DNA of 64,000 nt, from contig NC_065421.1 in NCBI RefSeq assembly GCF_024362695.1, positions 11,718,598 through 11,782,597 of the forward strand, read 5' to 3'. The DNA is from Pectinophora gossypiella (taxonomy: Eukaryota; Arthropoda; Insecta; Lepidoptera; Gelechiidae). The notes beneath the pieces are model-generated. The model made no database searches, was not told where the DNA came from, and was given only the letters and a program-made list of their open reading frames with translations. Below, piece after piece: positions 45,208 to 58,600 of the stretch; position 1 is the first letter of the stretch, and every line of letters starts with the position of its first letter. The position numbers and the translations under genes were made by a program.

Positions 45208-45337
45208 ACTAAACGAGACTGGAAATAACTAGATTTAATATGGTTCAACTTCAACTTTATGGTTATATGGCAACCGGTAATATGGTTCTATGTTGAATAA
45301 TATGATAATACCAAAGGGTATTCTTTCTCTGTCTTAA

Positions 45338-45510
45338 TGATTCTGATTGTCCAAAAAAGTAAGATGATTCTGTGCTTCAGAGGGCATATTAAGCAGTTGG
45401 TCCCGGCTATTGGCTGTAAAAACGGCTCCACCTACCTGCAGTGGAGCAGCATGATGGAGTTTGCTCCATACCTCCTCCAGTTAATTAAGGGGAGGCCTGT
45501 ACCCAGTGTC
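45338..45510 (+). mobile_element. SINE-A fragment in the ACTMAP 3'UTR
   Basis: Diverged body (AAGATGATTCTGTGCTTCAG to GGGGAGGCCTGTACCCAGTG), about 130 bp after the ACTMAP stop and before its AATAAA. Confidence 0.65.
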
Positions 45511-45819
45511 ATTAATCATTATGTTATGTTTTTGTGATAAATGTTGCTGCATAATGATTAGTTCACAGTTTCTTAATCAATGTATCTTATACAATGTTAG
45601 TATTTCTAATAATTAATAAGCACAATATCTACTTTGAGCTCTCAGATCAATAATTGGGTAAGATCCTAAATGTTAACATTAGTAATGTTCATTGTCCAAA
45701 ATGTTGAACAAAACTGAATTCTCGCTTGGTACTATTTTATATAAATGTTCACTGTTCTTATTATTATACTATTTTATTAAACAGATTTTATGAATTGTTA
45801 GTATGTAAGAGAAGTGATA

Positions 45820-45825
45820 AATAAA
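45820..45825 (+). terminator. ACTMAP poly(A) signal AATAAA
   Basis: First AATAAA in a plausible position downstream of the ACTMAP stop, about 610 bp after TGA, followed by a T-rich stretch. Confidence 0.5.
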
Positions 45826-45851
45826 ATAAGTGTTCATTTTAATGTAAAATT

Positions 45852-45857
45852 TTTATT
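45852..45857 (-). terminator. Possible distal poly(A) signal for PACS (AATAAA on minus strand)
   Basis: AATAAA on the minus strand lies about 30 bp from the ACTMAP signal in convergent orientation. It would imply a PACS 3'UTR of about 6.6 kb; nearer AATAAA copies exist, so this is a guess. Confidence 0.25.
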
Positions 45858-48800
45858 TGTACAATAAATACAAACCATACTTGCAAATTATGATAATATA
45901 AATAATCTCATCACTTACTTAAAAATATCGTAAGGAAATTTTATGACATTACAGTCAGTTCAAGATAGAAATAATTAAATACATTCTTGGGTATGAAACT
46001 ATTGCACAGAATTCATCTGCTTGGAAAGAAAAAATAAAATAAATTGACACACGCTACAATGGTGAAGAAAATAAAAGTAATATATTTTTGTACTAAATTA
46101 TTTAACTTAAAAAGAACCTTCTTTATTTATTCTAAATGAATTCATAAGTTTGTTTGGCCATTTTAATGGTCACAACATCTTGTGATGATTCATGATAGAC
46201 AAATTAATATTTTACAAAAATAACATTACAAATTAAAATATAATATTTCCGATAATGGCATTTTATTTGCCAAAATAATACAATTTAATTGAATAATTGC
46301 CGAAGCAACCAGTCAGAAGCTATGAGATCAAATCATATAAACAAAATTTATTAATACATCGTAATCGTAACCTTGGAACCTAATCCAATACATTTTTGTA
46401 ATAAATTGAAACATGCGGTCGGCTAGGCCTCTAGACGCGGGATTTGAGCTTCTTTTTGTTTTAATTGCTATCCCACACTACAGATTTCGTAGGGTACACA
46501 TTTATATCATTTTGGGGTGAATATTTCGTCACCTAGTTATTCATTTTTTTTCATCGTTCATCTAGATATTCCTGCCAATCAATGCAACTGAGTAGTAGTA
46601 ACTCACCCCTTATTCAATAGCTCTGCTTCTCATAATTTATTTAAAATAATGACATAAACATGAATACTTTTGTGTTTAGATTAAACATTACCATACATAA
46701 AGCATTATTTCAACCCTATTCCTAACTTTCGTACAACCAGACCGTACCAACAACAACTTTACACAGACTATTTTTAACTATTATTATTTTTGTGCCGTTC
46801 CATCACTTTCAACACAAAGCATTTAATACAAAAAGAAGTTTCCATGACAAGACTAGATATAATTATATAATATATGTTTAGTATGCATTGAATAGGTTTA
46901 GTTTGAAATACAATGATATTGTTGACATAGGAATATAAAACGAAAATCCCACCAAGAAATAGGGTAGTTGCCACTAGTCACGTGTTCCTGTTGCAATTTT
47001 CTTCTTACTCCTAGATGGCGCTGTAACTAATTAATGTTTCAACGAATTTCTATTCAGTTTTCACATTTGGCTGTCAATTTGTGTCTATTTTCAACGTATA
47101 GTTTTTGACACTTACCAACTACCTTACTGTCAGACTATGGAGCTTATCAATTTGGTTTTCCATTCCTTTTGGATACACTTTTTACATTCCTATGTCCATA
47201 TAGCAGAACTTTATAATATACATCTCTAAGTACCAGTTGATAAACATTGATTATCACAAGAATGACTGAAACTGAATCAGATACTCACATTCTAAGATAC
47301 CAATTTCAACTCCCAAGAATTCTAGAGTTGCAATTTTAGATTCAAATTCGTTTTTCAGTTTTTTATATCTCTCAGTTTCAAGCCATCAAGGAATCCCAAT
47401 ATTTAATATAATTATTATTAGGTAGGTAGGTATATTAACATTAGAAAGGGTTATATGAATATTGAATACCATTTAGATTCAGCCATAAAATGGTTGCTAA
47501 TTATTTTCAAAATGGTTACCAGGTTAAGCGGAACATTGAAATATACCAACTGGACTATGTTAACATATCTTACGTCTAACAGCATATCTACGATATAAAA
47601 ATTTATTACTTCGAAAAAGCGTACACGAATTACGCGACTATTGTCCAATTATATTATTTGTGAGATGTACAGGGTTGCTGATTCCTCAATATATTACCTA
47701 AAAGTACATTGTCATTCATACTAGCAGAAATAATTAAAAATTAAAGACCAATAAAACTGGTATAAAAAAATCTACTCTTATCAAACGGCAACACAGGGCT
47801 GTATGTGTTGCCATTAAAGACGTTTTCTATCAAGATTGCAGTTTTAGGACTAAAGATAATTTTGTATCTATTGCCTCATCCCGGACACTTCCTACAAAAT
47901 ACCTTGTTTTACAGAGACACTACACATTGGCGTCGTACCCGCGGTAACCCGCGCATTTGTGCGTAAAACATCTGACGCCCATACGATTGGAGACTAACGT
48001 AAGACCGAGGGGGTGTGAGGTAAACCTAGCTCAGCCGCTAGTGGGGAGCGGAGAGTTGCCGTTCTATGCGAAGTATTATTCCTTATTCTATACTATCGGC
48101 ATAAAACTGACATAGTAGAGAGTATTTTTCAGTTATTTCATACGGGACAATGCTGACAATAGTGCCGTTGGTAACCACCAACTACATTTTGACTTAATTT
48201 GACAGGACTAAACGAATTCTAGCTATTTCTTTCTAGTTCTTATGGTAAATAAAATATGGCGCTAGTTTAAGAGCTGTCAAATACAAATTAGATTAAGTTT
48301 GTGACCAACCAAATACGCACTATTCTAGAACGTTCCTTCAGGTAATATAATGTTAAACAGTCACCCTGCGTACAAACATTTGCGTAGGTACTCGCAGGCC
48401 TTCCATACATTTTTCTAAGCCCTAGTTTAAACTACCATATAACAGTTATAACTTAGCTGGGCAACTATAAGTTAGGCCCGATACAAAAAGTTCATTCTGA
48501 GCCGAGTACATAATGTACTAGGTACCATAGCATACTAACGTGAGTATATAATGTGGACTTTGGCACATCATTTACTATGAATAGGTGATGTTATTTGTAA
48601 AAATATTTGGAAGGCCTTGCTTAATGAATGGCCGATGGATTTCGACTCTAGTTAGGTTAAAAAAAACAAATATCTCAAAAACAAAAGTCGGCAAAAGAAA
48701 AGTTACAATTCATTATTCGATCAAAATGGTAACAACGGCACAACGAATGTGTCCAATGTTGCTATTATTATTATATAAAATAATACTAACGAGCAGAGTC

Positions 48801-49337
48801 GATTTCCTACGGCAACACTTTAGGCCAACTGACATTAGGACATCTAACTTGTGACAATAAAGTTCCTGGGTTTATGTCTGTGAGCAATTCCAACTAGGTA
48901 TGATAAGTTGAAAAAACTGGGATTTTAAGCTTCTATGCTGAACTGGAAGTGAATTAAAATCATAGAACACGTTCAGCTGCATGTTTTCCCGGCCATTACG
49001 TACAATCCGACGGATTGTGTCCTTTCTAGCATGATGGACAATCATTAATAACGATCATAACTTAGGACTTCGTATGTCTCTGATTACTCTGCTCTGCTCT
49101 GTACACCCCATTAGGATTACGTGAGTTTATGTATGTATAAGTAACTAAAATTTTATTCCTTGACCGCATACACACATGAATTGATAAGTGACGCATTGTT
49201 TCTTTTCTATTTTTCAAATTTGTTTTTTTTTTCAAATGGTTGAGTGACTTTTGCCAACAGGACATGTCGAGCTTGTTGCTATTTGTCATGTTATTTTTTT
49301 TCAGTAGATGTCCAACGTGTAAGAAGGTCGAAGTGTG

Positions 49338-49832
49338 ACGAGTCCGCGCTTCGAAAGAAATCCCGCGGAAACAGCGTTAGTGTCGCATTGAAGCTAATTC
49401 CAGCAGACACCATCTAATTTTATTTTAAATTATACCCGTCATTTTCTTATAAGCCGAAAAGGAAAGGGACGCATGATTGACGGCTGTTAATTTTAAAATG
49501 AATTAATGAACCGGGCGAATCAAATACGTATCTCGCTCGTATGCAACCCGTTTGATGTGTGCTGTCAAGTTAATTCTGTCGGGTTATTAGCCGATACAAA
49601 AATTTAAAAGGGTTGTTTTAGATTTCTACCTAAAATTGAGATATGTTCCTTAAATTTTACGCCTGTCGCTTACCCGTCCCTTACTTTTTCAGCGGATAAG
49701 AAAATGAGAGGTATAACTTAAAATAAAATTAGATGGTGTGTACAGGAGTTATCACCAGTATCTTCATGGAATTATTATGACTTGTCATTTAGTTTCATTT
49801 AAATCCACGGGACTCCTTTCGTGAGCGTAGTC
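49338..49832. mobile_element. AGTCCGCGC element split by MITE-L
   Basis: Left half 49338-49390, right half 49754-49832 (ACTTGTCATTTAGTTTCATT); compare 51083-51210. Confidence 0.6.
49391..49753. mobile_element. MITE-L nested in another TIR element
   Basis: CCAGCAGACACCATCTAATT ... AAATTAGATGGTGTGTACAG. Flanks are the two halves of a CGCGGACTC-type element. Confidence 0.7.
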
Positions 49833-51082
49833 TACCTACATTATTCGCACAGCCACTTATTTAACCGAGTAACACATATAACTATCCTAGAGTAGACATA
49901 TTGTAAGTTGAGAGTACAATAGTTATCCTATGATATCATACGACAGTCTATGGTGCGCGCCTGTCGACTTAAGATGCCCCAAAGATGTTAGGAGTTTCTC
50001 AGAGAAATTATTAACGGGAGTTGCCAAGCACACGCTTTGCTCTCTGCCGAAGTACATGACCGATGCGTTCGTGTTTTGTTATTTATGTCATGGTTTTGTT
50101 TTGTTATGCGTTTGGTCTTAGACATTGATTTTTGTACATGTATACTTTACCTTCGCAAAAAGTGGCAGAAAATATGTAATGTAAAGCTAGCCTAAACACA
50201 ACTCTCGTGTATAACTTCTCTGAGAAGGGGGGTTACTGGCTAAGGAAAATGGGAGAAGGGATTATTTTATTATTAATTATTTTTTGCTTTTTTATTATTG
50301 TTACACGATAAACTGACCAACTGACAAATTTAATATTCTAGTGTTGAAGAATGATGTACTGACTAGTCAAGACGATAAAATTTGAGAGTTGAAGTAGATA
50401 TTTTCAATTTTTTTTTTGTTTTTTTTTAATATTGTCAGAATACTTATTAGTTTTTTTTTATTTCTCTCTCCCTCTCTCTTTATGTTTCTTTCTAGTGAGC
50501 ACTGATGAGTCAATAAAATTAAAAAAAGATGTGAAAATAATACCAATATTCTCCTATTTCGCTTAGGCAATAACCCTGAGTCGAAATAAAATCAAATGTC
50601 GAAGAAGTGGCTCGGAATAAATTTCGAATGGGCACGTTAGATGGAGCCACTTATCAAATCTCATATCGAAATTAATTTCGTTGATGTTAAAGTCTATTTG
50701 AGTAACCCCTACCTATATTAAAAAGGGTATAAAGTGTTAAGCTTTCAGCAAAGGACGTTAAAGATTATTTTTTGGGATTGGATTTATATTATTTTTATTT
50801 AGTAATATACTTTTTTATTTTTTCTCTCTCTCTTACACGTTTTTAGATATACAAAATGTTTTCTAGCTCATATATACTTACTACTCGAGCTTTTGTATAT
50901 GAATAAAATAATTTGAGGGGAAAAAAAATTTACTGCGCTTCATAAAAAAAAAACATATGGCAATCCCTGTTTTTTAGGATAGCGGGATTATAAATTGGCG
51001 TCCTATACGGATTTAATTTTATATAGAAGCTCATTAAAATGATAAAATACTTGTTTTAGACATACTTGATCAATATAATATA

Positions 51083-51210
51083 TAGAGTCCGCGCCGTAAA
51101 TGAAGTCCCGCGGCCACGGCTCTTGCGTCGCAGTATCTGCATAGATTTATTATGACTTGTCATTTAGTTCCACCGAAATCCGCGGGACTTGTTTGATGGC
51201 GCGGACTCTA
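51083..51210. mobile_element. Short TIR element (AGAGTCCGCGCC)
   Basis: TAGAGTCCGCGCCGTAAATG ... TGATGGCGCGGACTCTA with GTCCCGCGG / CCGCGGGAC inside. Confidence 0.7.
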
Positions 51211-52064
51211 CATTTAAACTAGAAAAATGCTACTATAGACACTTTTTTTTTGTTTTTGGCATAATGAACTATCGAAAATATTTATAAAACATTACTGTCG
51301 AAATCAAATGTACTTTACTAACAGCGGAAACAATTTCATTAGAAAATTGGAAGCTAGATTATTATTTAATTTTGGAATATATTTTCATGAAATAAAGCTT
51401 AACAAAATCAAGACCACGCAGAAAAACTACCGCTCAATTAAAAAAAAAGAAAAAAAAAACGTCAGCAACAATCTCCTTTGCCTTAAAAAAACTGCATTTA
51501 CGAATCACAGATTAAAAAACCGCTCTACCGCGACCCTACACTGATATGTGCCGACTAATTTTGTGAAAAAAAAAATCGGTATATCTATACACCGATAGGT
51601 ACGAACTATCTTACATACAAACTGGAAATGTCACGAACCATTATATCTCGATATACGTTGAATACACGAGCTAAGACGACAAATACATATTACATACACC
51701 TAAACATGAATGACTATGATGATATAGTTAACGTTACTTGAGCTTTTATTATGTAGCTTGAATTGTCTATAATAGTATGAAGCTAATAGCTGAAATAGTA
51801 CTCTAACCAAGGTACATAATAAAAGCTATCTATGCGCTAATAAAATCATGGCAGCGTATAATAAATATTGTAAATTAAAAAAAAAACAGACGCGAACAGC
51901 AATTCATTCTATTACATTTGAAAAAAGAATTACACACATCTTTAATAGACGGATTTAAAAAAAAAAGATAGCCTCATTTCATACAGCGAACAACTGGCTG
52001 TAAAATTCAAGATGGCGACTGAACGGTCATTGTCGTTGTAGAAAAAATCACCTTTCATTCTCAG

Positions 52065-52341
52065 CGTACAAAATTTTCCACGCTCATTGCATGTGTGTAA
52101 AATTTTCCACACTTTTAGTCAGTGTGTTATACTATCCATACTTATAGTGGGTGTGTTAAACTTTCCACACTCACAGTCAGTGTGTTAATTAAACTTTCCA
52201 CACTTTTAGTCGGTGTGTAAAACTTTCCACACTTTTAGTCGGTGTGTAAAACTCTCCACATTTTTAGTGGGTGTGTAAAACTTTCCACACTTACAGTCGG
52301 TGTGTAAAACTCGACGCTCATTGTCGTCGTGTAAAACTTTT
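52065..52341 (+). repeat. Degenerate tandem repeat, about 30-bp unit
   Basis: Nine or so units of GTGTGTAAAACTTTCCACAC plus TTTTAGTCG, about 160 bp downstream of the PACS stop. Confidence 0.8.
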
Positions 52342-52503
52342 TAAGAAGGCTGCTGTTCGCAGTTTGACGAGGGTGCGTCGCCACACTCTCTGCACGAAGG
52401 CCCGCCGAGCGAGCCCTATCCAATACGGAGACGCTAAGCAATACCGGAACACCGGAGTAATGAAGCTAAGGTACACATTACCGGTACATTTTTTCGGTCG
52501 TTT

Positions 52504-52628
52504 CTAGGTCTCTGGTGGGGCGAGTGGGGCGCCGCAAGTGGCCACTGGGAAGGTCTTCACGTGCGTCTGCCATTGCGTCGACAGTTGGAAGAATTTCACG
52601 CCGTTCCATTCTGTGCCGTCGATGTATA
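52504..52628 (-). CDS. PACS last exon with stop
   Basis: Acceptor tccccaacag. [20 protein letters not shown], ending LAPPET then TAG at 52506-52504. This is the canonical PACS C-terminal block with a divergent tail. Confidence 0.95.
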
Positions 52629-55600
52629 CTGTTGGGGAGAAATGTTATTTACCGTCATATTTAAATTGGGAAAATAAAGTGGCTTTTGGACTGTGAGTAA
52701 AGAGATAAAACATATTCTTCTACCGTGTAGATCTTCTGCGGTGTTAGGGTTATTATTAAGCCGCCAAAGGCCCCTGAATAGCGCAAGTAACGACTAAGTA
52801 CTAACATTAGTAAGTAGTAACCGGGATCAATGACTTAACGTGCCTTCCATAGTCACAGTCTCACAAAGTGATTGTCGATAGTGTGCCCATTGGCAATCGA
52901 ACCCGAACCTCCTGATTGTGAGACCCAATGCTCTAATCTCTAGACTGAAGGCCGTTGAAAGCTATATGTCTGTAAAGCTTACCTTTGAGTGGCGTGTTAT
53001 GGCTGCCTTTAGCGGAGCAGATAAGCCGTGCCACTCCGTCCACGGTCTGCGTGCGTCCGACCTCTGCTTCACCGGTCTTCTCCTTCTTCTTACCCAGCCG
53101 CATTACTGTAAAGAAAACATTACATTATTTCCCTAGTTATTCCCCACGACTTTGCCTGATGTGCGGACATACCCGGTAAAGGTGCCTACAGCATTATCCC
53201 CCATTCGACCATACACTCACTCCCTATTTAGAATGCTACTCACTCTTCTGCTTCTTCTCCTTGGTGAGGTAAGTGATGCAGAGGTGTGCGTTCTGCCGCG
53301 TCACGTGTAGCGCGCGGAACGATGCCTTCACTGTCACCTTGCTGTCCGCGCACTCCGGCTGGCGGCCTGGCACCTGCAATCACGTGGACATAATGTTAAT
53401 ATCTCCCACATATTATAACGGCCTCCGTGGTCTAGTGTCCGCGTTCTGACGTTTTGGCGGTACTGGACAAAACCCCTCAGTGAGACTCGTCTTTACATGT
53501 GTAATAATGAAGATCCACCTCCCTAGCATTATCCCGTTTTTCACAGGGTCCGCTTACCTAACCTGAAGATTTGACAGATCTGGTTTTTTATAGAAGCCAC
53601 TGCCTGTCTTACCATCCAATCCGCGAAGGGAAAACCAGCCCTACACAGGTTAAGTCACATACCTCCGCAAAAGCATTTCTCGAGAATGTTCTTGTAATAG
53701 AGGGCTTGTAAGTTTTGACAAAACAGGACACTGGATGTCCGCACTTCGGGTAAGGCTCAGTAATTTGTCACTGTGAATTCAAGGTCATTGTTCAACTTAT
53801 ACGCCGCGGATTATAAAGACATTACAATTTGAATCTGATCGCTCCCGTGAAAATCATCCAGTGTTCACCCAGGTGGGCGATTGATAGGAGGACGCAGAAG
53901 CTTTCGGGGCTTAGCAGCTTTAACACCAGCGTTGCTGGTGTTGGTCATGGATGCTTAAATAAGTCTACATACCAGCCAGTAGTCGAGCTGCAGCTCGAGA
54001 GGCTCGGAGCGCGCCAGAAGCGGCGGCGGCGCCAGCTCGGGCTGCGGCGCCGGCGTGGCGGGCGGAGACGGCCGCGCCGGCGGGGAGCCCTCCTCTAATT
54101 CTAGGGATGAAACTCCGCCCTCGCTGCAGCCAACGCGCACCTCCTAGAGGTAGACAGATGCGGATTATAACGCGACGATCCAATTCTCAATCTAGTGATC
54201 CAAGAGATTGTGGTGATTTTGTGGCAACCGAAAATCGAGTTCAAAAGCAAAAGAGTCACAAGCAAAATAATCGATCAAGACAGTGACAATCGAGGTAGTG
54301 ACTTTTCGAAAAACCTCTAATTTGATGGTGCATTTTTCACTCAAAATGAAAGACACCTTATACATATTTTTTTTGAAAAATGCCTATCTTTATAAAATAC
54401 TACATTATAAATACTTATTCTACAACAGTCCATTCTTGAAATTACAATTGTGAAGAACCATCAACAACTCAAGATTCAGTGGCCTCGATTCCTGCAGACA
54501 CCTCTTAATTTTATTTTAAGTTATACCCGTTATTTTCTTGTGGACGGGAGATGGACAACTGTTAATTTTAAAATTAATGATGAATAACTCGGGCCAATTA
54601 TATACGCATCTCGCTGTTATACAACGCATTTCACGTGTGCTGTCAACTTAATTCTGTCGAGTTATTAGCCAATATACAATTTTGGGAGGGTTTTTTAAAT
54701 TTATGCCTAAAATTGACGTGTGTGCCATAAATTTCATGCCTGTCGATTACCCGTCTCTTTCCTTTTCGGCGTATAAGAAAATGACAGGTATAACTTAAGA
54801 TAAAATTAGATGCTGTTTACTGGAATCAAGCACGAATATTTATATCCATTCAAAACGGTTGCAATATCTTACAGCAATGAAAGGTACGAAGGTCTGGCTG
54901 GCGTCCTCATCGCCAGACTTCTCGCGGTAAGCCACCATGGCTTCACCGATGGGCACGTTGTTCACCGGGCCGATCGTGTTCAGGTACCTGGAGATAAATT
55001 CATTGATTATATATATATAATTTATATATACATATTTTTTACAATTTATTACAATTTATTTATATATACAATTTATTATATATATTCATAGATATAACGC
55101 TTTTTCATAGCCTCGTAAGCAAGCAGCATGGTGAAGCCGGGATATCCTCCTAAGGCCGAGATTTTCAGACACAATACTTAAAACACATGATAACGGGTTC
55201 TTACCGCGTTTAAATGGGGATATGAGACTCCCGATATTTCGACACTGTTGCAAGTGCCATGATCACGGGATGACTGATGAGATTGGAGTGGAGTGTTATT
55301 ATGTGCTTTAATTATGATAATAACCGCGTAAAACAATGTACAATAGTTAAACAATGGGATTTAGATTTTAAAAGAACATTCGGTCTTACGACTTTAAATA
55401 CAATAGTTAAATCATGGTATAATAAGACCAGGTAAGCTCAATCCTATGAAAAGCCACCATTGCTTGCCGTTTGATGACGTAAGTGTTACCGTTAAATTGG
55501 TATCTCCAATATGGTATACCTAGCGATTCTGGAAGACATCTCTTGCACATCCTGCATGCAGCAGTCGGCGGCTCGCTCGCAGAGGGCGGGCCACGCGTCG

Positions 55601-58600
55601 CCCGTGAACAGGAGGGCGTAGCCCGAGTCGCTGGCTGCTAGGTAGCGCGCCACTGTGTTCGGGCCTGAGGAGATATTAATAAGTTAGAAGAACTATATCT
55701 ACAAAATATATACAATACTACATTATACATCATATTATATTGTGAAGCAACATTTTACGTTTATTTTAATTTATAACTAAAACACATAATAACGGGTTCT
55801 TACCACGTTTAAAATAGGGATATGAGACTCCCGATATTAGACAGATATGTCTGCCCGTAGAAAATTATGAATCTACCTACTCCACTCCAATCTCATCAGT
55901 CATCCCGTGATCATGGCACTTGCAACAGTGTCGAAATATCGGGAGTGTCATATCCCTATTTTAAACGCGGTAAGAACCCGTTATTTTATGTTTTAATTAT
56001 GATAATAACCGCGTAAACTTAAAACAATGTATTTTAATTTATATTAAAGCTCAAAGTTAAAGTAAATGCTTTTATTATAACAACGTCCTTTAATTTGAAC
56101 TATTCGTTTGATATTCGAAACTAAAATTGTAAAGACTAAGTGTCCATCCTCACCGTAGGGTATGATGTAGAACCGTATGGGCGGCGCGTCGTGCGGGCGG
56201 CGCGCGGCCAGCTCGGCATGCGCGCGCAGCGCCGCCGCCGACGCGGAGTCGCCGCCGCAGATGGCCACGCGCACGCACGACCGCCGGTTGCTTCTGGCGG
56301 ACAGCGGGTTGTTACCAGGGCATACAATTACGAATAATACTACGGACAGAACGGCAATTCTCCGCTCCCCTCCAGCGGCTGAGCTAGGTTTACCTCACCC
56401 TCGGTCTTACTTTAGTCTTCAATAGTATGGGCGTCACACGTCACACACACAGATGCGCGTGTACAATAATGTGTGTAATGTACAGACATTACATTAGATT
56501 TATAAAAAGAGGTGTTTTGTATGAAGTGTCTGGGGTGTGCAGGGGGGTTAAAATCGAGTGCAACGCTTTGACCACTACATACATACATAAACTGCCTATA
56601 TACGTCCCACTGCTGGGCACAGGCCTCCCCTCAATCAACCGGAGGGGGTATGGAGCATACTCCACCACGCCGCTCCACTGCGGGTTGGTGGAGGTGTTTT
56701 TACGGCTAATAGCCGAGACCAACGGCTTAACGTGCCTTCCGAAGCACGGAATCATCTTACTTTTTCGGACAATCAGGTGATTGACCACTACACAAATACT
56801 TTATTGCACACACAGTAAGTACAAAACAAAAACACCGTTAAGTAGTAGTCTTAAAGGCTTAGAATACTTACATCTTAGTTGTCTTGGAATAAAGTGCTTG
56901 CAGCAGTGGTCGGGCATCAGGTGCGTGGGGCGAAGGCACGACGATGCAAGGGACTCCGAGCGCGTGAAAAGCGCTGGCCGCGGCGCCGGCCGGGGCTAAA
57001 GCGATGCACTCCGGGATCGGACCCTCTTCGCCCAGCAGTCGCGCTATCTGCTCCATCATTGTGCGACGTGGCTGGAAGTTGGGATTCTTAGGATAGGACT
57101 AAAATGACTAAATGTGCCGACGTGCATTGAATGTGGCCATTCACTACTAAGATCGAATACGTCAGTCTGATAACAGCTCATCTTAGGCGCTGCTAGATTG
57201 GAGACTTGTCGCCATGGCCGAATACGGCTGGAAGGATATATATATAGAATCTATCCTCAGACGTATCCCGTTTTCACGGGATCCGCTTACCTAATCTAAA
57301 GATTTGACAAGTCTGGTTTTCACAGAAGTCTGAAAGGGAAAACAAATAGGACAAAAAATATTGACTTCTGTTAGATGGATTGCCCGAAGTTGCCTGTTCT
57401 AATCCATAATTTACTATTAAAACAAGGCAAGAGCTTGTCGTACGCGCTAATTTCTTTTTCTTAATTGAACAAACAGAATCGCATCTCTGGTTTGGTAGTG
57501 AAGGCATCTGGCCATCAAATCACAACGACCTTAAAAACGTCTGTATTCCACATTGTGGAAGACTAAATGATGTAAATTCTCAAACGCCTATCTCCATAGT
57601 AGACATTCTGCGTAGACAACTCATGCGCCGATAGTGGGCTATTGACGAGTTCTTGAAACTGACAGGATCCTAAACTTTCCTATGAAAAACTATAGCGATC
57701 ATAACATAAGCTCAGGGGTATTCAGAGATACATCCACCGCAAGATGAACTAAGTACCCACACCTCACCGAGCTTTCTGTTAGACCAACGTGATATAGCGA
57801 ACATTGCAGTAGTTAGACAGCATACCTCCATGGTAGTGGGACTTTGCGCCGGCAACTCGTGCGCCGACAGGGGGCGATCGCCGACGTTGACGAGCGAGTT
57901 CTTCTTGCGGCTGACGGCGCCAGGAGTTAGGTTGCCGCCGCTGGTCGCGCTACGAAACAGGCGAGAACGCTTGTCTTCCTGCAAGCCGTTTGAGATGATT
58001 AATCGGTGTTATTTTCCTTTTATTCTTTAAGTACGCCTTTAATAATTATAATGGCTTCTGTGGTCCAATGGTAGTGTCGAGCTCACGATCCGGTGGTCCC
58101 GGTTCGAATCCGGGTAGGGATGGGGGAGTTGATGAGGTTGGTAATTCACTTTACAACTAACATTATAGAACAAGATAATGATGGTCTTTAGAATTTGATT
58201 CGGTGGTTACTAGCGTGAAGCGTGACATGCTTGCATTTAACATCTGCCCCGATAAATGGGAAGACCGCGACCGTAACCAATTGAGGAAATCTCTGGTCGA
58301 TGGTGCAAGGCACATAACGACGCCTGGTTCCGGATTTTAAACGAAAGACGAGAAAAATACATAAAAATGTGAGGGTCGCTTCACTATCCACACCACCTAA
58401 CGACCCTCAACTGAAATACCAGTCGTGCGGACGCTATTGCCGCTCCCGTATTGGACTTTTCAGCCATACAAGACGTTGCCACAGAAACGCTGTATAAACC
58501 ATCTGATCAAGATGTAAAGGCCTAGGATGACTCTGCTAAGTATGTTACATAGACAAGTTGACGGTTGGTCGGCGACCGTCTGCGACTGAGTTTCTTTAAC

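Larger units (their letters stand above)
45860..52064. other. No coding gene; possible long PACS 3'UTR
   Basis: AT-rich and unusually poor in repeats from 45860 to about 47900. A GGCGGAGAGTTGCCG-type repeat lies at 48000-48120 (also 30460-30600 and 59100-59215), and TIR elements lie further right. Confidence 0.4.

Noticed and set aside
53829..54098. Arg/Gly-rich plus-strand frame ending [13 protein letters not shown]
   Set aside because: Antisense shadow of the GC-rich PACS exon 54143-53973.
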